Below, piece by piece: positions 34,910 through 39,771 of a stretch of DNA of 39,771 nucleotides. The first letter of the stretch is position 1; each line of letters starts with the position of its first letter. A model generated the notes under the pieces. That model worked only from the letters and a program-made list of their open reading frames with translations. It searched no databases and was not told where the DNA came from. Origin of the DNA: Candidatus Gastranaerophilales bacterium (lineage in GTDB: Bacteria > Cyanobacteriota > Vampirovibrionia > Gastranaerophilales > Gastranaerophilaceae); the NCBI GenBank assembly GCA_944322665.1, contig CALUPM010000010.1, forward strand, positions 1-39,771, written 5' to 3'. A program made the translations under genes and the position numbers.

Positions 34910-36929
34910 CTACCTGCCTTTGTAATTTTTCAAACTTATCTTTCAAGTTAATATATTGAATTAATAATTTATTCGGTTCAAACAAATACCAACTATATGG
35001 CGAAGAGTATAGTTCTTTTAATAATGCATTTTTAATTACCGGTTCACCAATAATCTCAATTTTTTTATGAATATCCTCGATGTTTCCCTTTAAATTTAAT
35101 TTATTATCATTTATCAATGCTGGATGCATAAAAATAGTATCACAAATAAAAGGTTCATAAATATTCAATCTTTTTTGGATTTCTTCTATATATTCTTTTG
35201 CAAATTCGCCAATTGTACAAATACCATCACAATCACCTAAAAAAAAGTTATTATTAAATAAATCATAAATATTTGCACAAAACGTATTTTCAATATTGGG
35301 GACAATTTTAGCATTCCCGTTTTCCCCTCTTTGAAGCATAATAACATTCTCTTTTGGCATATCAGAAAGAATAAAAGGGGAATGTGTTGTAAATATTATA
35401 TTGTTTATACCATTGAGGTTTATTTTCTTAAAGAAATCAATAATATAATATACCATTTTTCGTTGCCATTCAGGATGCCAGCTTAAATCCATTTCATCAA
35501 ACACAAAAATAGCAGTCTCTTTTGTTTTCTCATTATTTTTCACTGATAAAATGTCTGCAAAGAAACGCAAAATTCTTTGCTCTCCTGTGCTCAAATCATA
35601 AAAGGAGTATAGCTTATCGTTTCTAATATTATAGAAATTTTGTTTAAAAATTCCTAAATTATTTAATGTTTTCATTTCTTTTGTTAATTTATTTATATTA
35701 ACATCTATCATGTGTTCTAGTTTAGGTCTATAAACATTACCATCATCTGTTGTTAATATATTTTTCAAAAATTTATTATTATCTATAAGTTTAGATTCAA
35801 ATAAAATGCAAGTTTGTATTAAATTGATAAAATCATCTATTAGATTAGACCTTTCTAATTGTGATTTAATTTGTTCATCTTTAAGTTCTTGATTGAATTT
35901 TGATAAAATTTCTTCATAAAAACCTTTTAATTCAATGTGTTTCTTTTTGTAATCAATCTCATTAAGATTAATAAGAATTTTATCTAAATTCTTTAAATTG
36001 ATTATATTTTCCTGTCCTTCTAAAAAATAAAATATTTCTGCTATTTTAATGAGTACGAATTCAAAACATCCATTAGATATGACAACATGAGCAACTTCAT
36101 CTATATTTTTATATTCAAATCGTTTTGCTTTATCAATTATTAAATTATTTGAGTCTCTTAGCATATCTACAAGATTCCAAATACTTGAAAAGGCTGTATT
36201 TCCTTTTTTTATACCCAAACACAGTTTATTATTAATTTGATGGGTCAACCACTCGAATTCTTGTAAAATATTAATTTCATATCCATACTTGTCAAAAGTA
36301 AGATATTGATTTTTATCACTTAGTATTTTAAATTTTTTTTCTTTATTTTCATTGAATAATTCTCTTAAAGCATGACTTGTAACATACAATCGAAAACGAT
36401 CATAATAAAAATAATTTTCCATTTTCTTTTTTATAATATCTTGCATGTGTACTTCTTTAGGAAAAATTAAAAGATTGTCCTCTTCTATATTCAAAAATGG
36501 CTTAAATAAAGCACACCATTCATTGGCTTTTTTAGTTTCTGCTTGTATCAAGTCATTATTTATCCGCACTTCTGTTTTATTACAGTTTGTAAAACACTCA
36601 TACTTTTCATTATTTTTATATAATAAAAAGTATTTTTCAGGACAAATCGTATCAAAATAATCATCAACATCTCTAGTATAACAGCCCCTTAAAATAGAGA
36701 TTAGTGCACTACACAAATTACTCTTACCGGAGCCATTTGCTCCAATAATTGTTTTTATATTCAAATTGTTATCAAAAACATTTACATAATCCTGCTTAAC
36801 TAAAGTTATTAAAAGAAAATTTTTATCAACATTGTATTCGGTCTCCATTTCACTATAATTTGCATTTAATGAACAACCTATCTGTTCAATATTTTTATAA
36901 TCTTTTAGCCATAAATACACTAATTCCAT
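34887..36929 (-). CDS. AAA/ABC-type ATPase, PtuA-like defence sensor
   Basis: A 680-residue SMC/RecF-like ATPase. Walker A is GANGSGKS (63-70), the ABC signature is LSTGEQ (446-451), Walker B is AIFVFDEMD (473-481), and the H-loop is TTHSPF (about 514-519). Between the halves (about 150-430) is a long helical insertion. A C-terminal region (about 545-680) follows that I cannot assign. It carries no TOPRIM signature, so it is not an OLD nuclease. The pairing with an overlapping HNH gene matches Septu (PtuA-PtuB)-like anti-phage modules; no reverse transcriptase or retron RNA is nearby. Its ATG comes 1 nt after the stop codon of a broken ABC exporter gene, and no promoter of its own is obvious. 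The AGGAAG upstream lies about 13 nt away. Confidence 0.85.
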   Translation of the reverse strand: MELVYLWLKDYKNIEQIGCSLNANYSEMETEYNVDKNFLLITLVKQDYVNVFDNNLNIKTIIGANGSGKSNLCSALISILRGCYTRDVDDYFDTICPEKYFLLYKNNEKYECFTNCNKTEVRINNDLIQAETKKANEWCALFKPFLNIEEDNLLIFPKEVHMQDIIKKKMENYFYYDRFRLYVTSHALRELFNENKEKKFKILSDKNQYLTFDKYGYEINILQEFEWLTHQINNKLCLGIKKGNTAFSSIWNLVDMLRDSNNLIIDKAKRFEYKNIDEVAHVVISNGCFEFVLIKIAEIFYFLEGQENIINLKNLDKILINLNEIDYKKKHIELKGFYEEILSKFNQELKDEQIKSQLERSNLIDDFINLIQTCILFESKLIDNNKFLKNILTTDDGNVYRPKLEHMIDVNINKLTKEMKTLNNLGIFKQNFYNIRNDKLYSFYDLSTGEQRILRFFADILSVKNNEKTKETAIFVFDEMDLSWHPEWQRKMVYYIIDFFKKINLNGINNIIFTTHSPFILSDMPKENVIMLQRGENGNAKIVPNIENTFCANIYDLFNNNFFLGDCDGICTIGEFAKEYIEEIQKRLNIYEPFICDTIFMHPALINDNKLNLKGNIEDIHKKIEIIGEPVIKNALLKELYSSPYSWYLFEPNKLLIQYINLKDKFEKLQRQVDEKNKSN

Positions 36930-36930
36930 T

Positions 36931-37718
36931 TTAAATATTCACTTCCTGTTTTTTGAATTGCATTTCATAAAGAGCCTTGTATTGTCCGTTTTCTATGGAC
37001 ATAAGTTCGTCATGATTTCCGAGTTCTACCAATTCACCTTCATTTATAACTGCAATTTTGTCGGCATTTCTTATTGTTGAAAGTCTGTGTGCAATGATAA
37101 ATACTGTTTTATCTTTCATTAAATTATCAATAGCCTGTTGGACAATAGCTTCTGACTTATTATCTAATGCTGATGTCGCCTCGTCAAGTATTACTACAGG
37201 TGCGTTTTTGATAAGATAAATGCTCTTGCTATAGCAATTCTTTGTTTTTGACCATCTGAAAGCATCACTCCTCTTTCTCCGATATAGGTTTTAATACCAT
37301 CATCAAGAGTTGAGATAAATTCTTCTAAGCAGACAATTTGAATAGCAATATTTAATTATTCCTCTGTTGCGTTTGGTTTACCAATTAAAATATTTTCTTT
37401 GATACTACCTGCAAATAAAAAATCATCCTGAAAAACAATAGAAATATTATTTCTAAGCGATTCTATTTTATAATCGGCAATATCAATGCCGTCCATCTTT
37501 ATTTTCCCGTGCTTTATCTTATAAAAGCAAGGAATAAGATTTACTATTGTAGACTTTCCACCGCCGGAATTTCCGGCAAGCGCCATTGTTTCACCCTTAT
37601 TTACAACAAAACTGATATTTTTTAAAACAGGTACTCCTTTTTTGTATTCTTTTGATGTGAGATATTTAGGCAGTTTAAATGATACTCTTCTAACATATTT
37701 GAGGGGACATTTTTGCAA
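36931..37718 (-). pseudogene. Broken ABC exporter ATPase domain (MsbA-like)
   Basis: Only the nucleotide-binding domain of an MsbA/LmrA-type exporter remains; the membrane domain is gone. Recognisable are Walker A GNSGGGKST, the Q-loop [29 protein letters not shown] (signature LSDGQ), Walker [13 protein letters not shown], and the H-loop IIAHRLSTI. The frame is interrupted by a TAA at 37356-37358 (after NATEE) and by a one-base deletion at about 37215-37222, after which the original frame resumes at IKNAPVVIL. The N-terminal end before 37690 is foreign sequence. The reading order is intact enough to show recent decay. Confidence 0.85.
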
Positions 37719-37719
37719 T

Positions 37720-37903
37720 GCCGGGACATTACCATAATTTGATAATCCTTAAATCCATTTTTTAATTCTTCATAAGAATTATTTCTAATGAGATACACAA
37801 ATTACTTCAAATTCTGTTAAAGTTTGATTTGAATGCTATCTAAACTTTTTTTCAAATATTTTTCTGCATTATAAATAGGTATTATTATACTAATTTTAGG
37901 CAT
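37720..37903 (-). pseudogene. Glycosyltransferase family 2 N-terminal fragment
   Basis: From an ATG at 37903 the minus strand reads MPKISIIIPIYNAEKYLKKS, the classic start of a GT-A family 2 glycosyltransferase. Then LDSIQ is followed by a frameshift (one A missing), after which the next frame gives QTLTEFEVICV, the expected continuation. The DDGS/DxD region is missing, and the remainder to 37720 (frame containing SYEELKNGFKDYQIMVMS) is not recognised. Its start codon comes 2 nt after the stop of the 206-residue gene. It is a deletion remnant abutting the ABC exporter fragment. Confidence 0.7.
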
Positions 37904-37905
37904 TT

Positions 37906-38526
37906 TTATTTCTTTTTCTCCCCGCCATACATCCACATAAAGTGATCCAAATCCCTTATTGAATAATCTTTTTCACTTAAGTCGTAATAATCTCTAAACT
38001 TATTAATAATTTTTTTAAATGTTGTATAATTTCTTAAATCGGCAGCTGTATATTTTGGGGACAAAGACTGTTCTTTTATAAAAAGTTTAAGAACATATTC
38101 TACATTTGAATCAAAAATAGGAAAAGCCGATTTATTGTATCTAAAACAGTATTTTGTTGCAAATGAGTAAAACACCCTATTTTTAATTTCAGGTACCATG
38201 GCTATTTCAGATACTAAATTTTCTTCTCCATCTTTTAGTCTTTTGTCTATATTCTTTATTGAAACAATATGATTCGCCATTTTACTTAATGCTAATACAT
38301 TTGTACTGTAATATGCATTTAAACAGGCAACTTTTGCTAAAACCTCTGTCTCATCAGTATTACAAGGATAAATTTCTTCGAAAAGTTTATTTAAACATTC
38401 TTCTTGTTTTATGTAATGTTTATAATACGTGTCATTATTATATTTATTCAAATACTCATTTATAACTCTTTTAAACACTCCCTTATTTGGCAATATTTTA
38501 TTTACTGGTTTAAAAAAATTAGTCAT
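37906..38526 (-). CDS. Uncharacterised conserved 206-residue protein
   Basis: A mostly helical protein with two segments I recognise as conserved in a widespread uncharacterised family: FYSFATKYC (119-127) and PIFDSNVEYVL (136-146), followed by YTTFKKIINKFRDYYDLSE and a terminal DLDHFMWMYG. I recall relatives scattered in mobile or defence contexts and some database resemblance to helix-hairpin-helix/OGG-like glycosylase folds, but no catalytic Lys/Asp motif can be confirmed here. It could bind DNA; this is only a guess. It is intact, unlike most neighbours. Its ATG overlaps the stop of the recombinase-like gene by one base (TAATG), so the two are expressed together. Confidence 0.65.
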   Translation of the reverse strand: MTNFFKPVNKILPNKGVFKRVINEYLNKYNNDTYYKHYIKQEECLNKLFEEIYPCNTDETEVLAKVACLNAYYSTNVLALSKMANHIVSIKNIDKRLKDGEENLVSEIAMVPEIKNRVFYSFATKYCFRYNKSAFPIFDSNVEYVLKLFIKEQSLSPKYTAADLRNYTTFKKIINKFRDYYDLSEKDYSIRDLDHFMWMYGGEKKK

Positions 38527-38897
38527 TACAAAACAACTCCTTCTATGTATCTAAGATTCATATTTTCCTGTAAATCAATAAATTTTAAGGTCAGGGCAAC
38601 CGTTGTTTGGTGGAACAACCATTGAAGATATGACAAATCTTTATATTTCAGGTAATGATCATAATCAAATATTTTTCGCCATGAGGCAACGGATTTTAAC
38701 TGAAAAGTCTTCGTTTCGTCTGTTAGATAATATTTATCTTTTACATCTTTTACATGAAGTTTTAGCAATGTTTTTAAGTTCATGCCGGTATTTATCTTGA
38801 ATTCAAACAACAGCAGGTCTCTTACCATACCCTTCTTCCTGTACAATTCTTTTATCATTTCTATTGTGGATATATCTTTTATTGGAGAAGTTATCAT
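38526..38897 (-). CDS. Catalytically dead mini tyrosine recombinase (or integrase remnant)
   Basis: This 123-residue protein aligns by eye with small phage-integrase-like proteins of about 180 residues. The N-terminal half ITSPIKDISTIEMIKELY...RDLLLFEFKINTGMNLKTLLKL matches the box I region, where catalytic Arg of 'TGLR' is Asn (TGMN). About 70 residues in the middle are missing in frame. SVASWRKIFDYDHYL corresponds to 'HxLRKTFGYHHYL', keeping one Arg but losing His. VALTLKFIDLQ stands where 'ITLRYIGI' carries the nucleophile, so Tyr is Phe. It therefore cannot recombine DNA. It is an open frame with a coupled downstream gene, so it may still be a DNA-binding protein. No strong ribosome site is visible. 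Confidence 0.6.
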   Translation of the reverse strand: MITSPIKDISTIEMIKELYRKKGMVRDLLLFEFKINTGMNLKTLLKLHVKDVKDKYYLTDETKTFQLKSVASWRKIFDYDHYLKYKDLSYLQWLFHQTTVALTLKFIDLQENMNLRYIEGVVL

Positions 38898-39149
38898 AAT
38901 TGCTTATATTTCATTCTTTCCGAAAAATTTTCTCTTTAACATCACTTCTGCAAATATTCTCTTAACTTTTTTTAGCCATTATGTAAATCCTGTATTTTCA
39001 AACTTACGGGAACCTATATTATCACAAACCAAAATGGAATTTTATATTTATTAAAAAATGTTATGAATTCCCATTTTTTAAAACAATTTCCATACAAAAC
39101 CCTTTTAAATCAGGTTACTTGCCAATCTTAACTTTTTGGATGAAATACT
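38898..39149. other. Intergenic region upstream of the recombinase-like gene
   Basis: This is AT-rich sequence without an intact gene. On the minus strand an ATG at 38979 with AGGA upstream opens a frame reading MAKKS, stop, then ENICRSDVKEKIFSERMKYK, up to the start of the recombinase-like gene. It may be a decayed N-terminal extension or leader peptide gene. GATAATAT upstream of it (near 39020) could be a -10 element. Confidence 0.4.
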
Positions 39150-39412
39150 GTTAAGAAGATAAGCCTTTCATATCAGGAAATGAATTTTGTGCAAATCTTT
39201 TGACAGATTTTCAATAACCTTTGAGCCCCACCCTGCCTGTTCTTGCTGGTTTAAAATGTTTTACCTATATTCCAATACAAAATTATAAACTCTGAATTAA
39301 CGGACAAAGCCGCTTTTACCTGAGCACTTCTGATTTCATTTTTCAGATTTTCCAGAACTTGAATATATGATTTATCTATGTTGTCCAAAATTCTCTGCAA
39401 ATCTTCTGAATG
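39150..39412 (-). pseudogene. DUF1016/YhcG-like PDDEXK nuclease, N-terminal fragment
   Basis: The minus strand reads SEDLQRILDNIDKSYIQVLE, then NLKNEIRSAQVKAALSVNSE and FIILYWNIGK, the typical DUF1016 N-terminal domain. A frameshift follows. The next frame continues ILNQQEQAGWGSKVIENLSK with DLHKI, and a third frame reads SFPDMKGLSS, as expected for 'KDL...FPDMKGLS'. The PDDEXK nuclease half is absent. Intact relatives (YhcG) are nucleases linked to restriction-modification and defence islands, so this piece is a relic of such cargo. Confidence 0.75.
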
Positions 39413-39684
39413 TTAGATTACAAGGAATATTTTCATATCCTCATTTTTCAAGGTTTCATTTGCTCATTTAAAATCGTATTATATTCACCCTGTTGATTAG
39501 TTCTGCGTTTTTGTAAAAGTCCCTCTGTTCCGTAATCTTCAAACATTTTAACCCAACGATGAAGTGTTCCTATCGAAATTGAATCAACAAACTTATATAT
39601 TTGTTACAAATACATTCCGCTGTTATATAAATCTAAAAATACTGAATGTGTTCCTGTTTTTCTGCTTTTGTAACAGAATGACAT
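39413..39684 (-). pseudogene. Helix-turn-helix (IS3-type orfA-like) transposase remnant
   Basis: From an ATG at 39684 the minus strand encodes MSFCYKSRKTGTHSVFLDLY, then NSGMYL, a TAA stop, QIYKFVDSISIGTLHRWVKM and FEDYGTEGLLQKRR. This is the HTH pattern of transposase OrfA-like proteins ('ialYl.G.s...I......is.sTlyrWvk.f...G..gLl.k'). A later frameshift near KP/TLKNEDMKIF leads into a stop right before the DUF1016 fragment. Terminal inverted repeats were not found. A non-transposase HTH regulator is possible. Confidence 0.6.
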
Positions 39685-39697
39685 AATCCAGATTATG
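39682..39697. promoter_or_regulatory. Palindrome CATAATC-CA-GATTATG
   Basis: Perfect 7-bp arms with a 2-nt centre overlap the start codon of the broken HTH gene and lie just left of the tandem TGAC dyads. It may be a binding site for the protein once encoded next to it. Confidence 0.4.
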
Positions 39698-39722
39698 ACT
39701 ATAGGTCATTGACTTTTAGTCA
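39695..39722. promoter_or_regulatory. Tandem TGAC-GTCA dyads (putative operator)
   Basis: Two dyads lie 14 bp apart: ATGAC-TATAG-GTCAT (39695-39709, perfect 5-bp arms) and TGACT-TTT-AGTCA (39710-39722, perfect 5-bp arms). The second covers the -35 box of the following promoter. The arrangement fits cooperative repressor binding; I do not recognise the regulator family. Confidence 0.5.
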
Positions 39723-39737
39723 TTTATTTGTTATAAT
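39709..39737 (+). promoter_or_regulatory. Near-consensus promoter of the last gene
   Basis: TTGACT (39709-39714), a 17-nt spacer and a perfect TATAAT (39732-39737) form the best promoter in the window. It overlaps the TGAC dyads and is followed by AGGAG (39749-39753), 6 nt before the ATG at 39760. Confidence 0.8.
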
Positions 39738-39759
39738 ATTTTATAATCAGGAGTATTTT

Positions 39760-39771
39760 ATGAATAAAAGA
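39760..39771 (+). CDS. Start of a gene cut by the window end
   Basis: Only four codons (MNKR) are present. The strong promoter and the AGGAG ribosome site at ideal spacing make this a real start. Nothing can be said of the product. Confidence 0.6.

Noticed and set aside
34064-36929. Retron (reverse transcriptase plus RNA) around the ATPase/HNH pair
   Set aside because: No reverse-transcriptase motif (such as YxDD with family context) or structured RNA gene is seen next to the pair in either direction.
38782-39054. A 90-codon plus-strand open frame rich in Ile/Phe/Ser
   Set aside because: It is antisense to the recombinase-like gene and its AT-rich leader; the hydrophobic composition comes from base bias and no ribosome site is present.

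Overview
The window reads as an AT-rich Gram-negative chromosome segment. It encodes a periplasmic Skp-type chaperone, an Omp85/TpsB barrel, a TolC-type channel and peptidoglycan hydrolases. The giant adhesin resembles the leukotoxin LktA-like two-partner-secretion adhesins. Together with the small 'TFKG' membrane protein and the mix of families, it suggests a host-associated anaerobe, most likely an uncultured gut Gastranaerophilales/Melainabacteria-type bacterium. That taxonomic call is inference from remembered family distribution; no ribosomal marker is present.

Region 1 (1-5.2 kb) holds short metabolic genes among intergenic repeats. These are a secreted YwqK/MORN-like protein, a 64-residue membrane protein, a HAD phosphatase, a three-gene operon (acyl-ACP thioesterase, GNAT acetyltransferase, iron-sulfur flavoprotein) and a flavin-reductase/rubredoxin fusion. 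The gaps carry two repeat kinds: palindromic elements built on GTCATTCTGAGG / CCTCAGGATGAC, and pyrimidine-rich TTCAAC/TTCACT tracts.

Region 2 (5.1-24.3 kb) is a two-partner secretion locus. A 5504-residue TpsA adhesin fills 16.5 kb on the minus strand and is followed 36 nt later by a Skp/OmpH chaperone gene. The TpsB transporter is divergent. The predicted pathway is Sec export of TpsA, periplasmic holding by the linked chaperone, then transit through TpsB.

Region 3 (24.3-33.6 kb) carries a carboxymuconolactone-decarboxylase/cupin protein with two well-formed translation starts, a LOG-family protein, a lysozyme-LysM-amidase fusion without a signal peptide, and a complete MarR/EmrA/EmrB/TolC-type efflux locus. 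The two efflux promoters face each other across a perfect 8-bp-arm dyad.

Region 4 (34.0-39.8 kb) is visibly more AT-rich and looks like a decaying accessory or defence island. It contains an intact Septu-like ATPase/HNH nuclease pair, starting 1 nt after the stop of a broken ABC exporter gene. Beyond that lie a glycosyltransferase fragment, an unrecognised 206-residue protein translationally coupled to a catalytically dead mini tyrosine recombinase, a DUF1016/YhcG-like nuclease fragment and a broken helix-turn-helix (transposase-like) gene. The window ends at the start codon of a new gene with a near-consensus promoter and tandem TGAC dyads.

A cross-cutting observation is that four genes (at 1081, 1509, 3986 and 26210) have a -10 box ending 5-6 nt before the ATG and no Shine-Dalgarno sequence, which suggests leaderless mRNAs.
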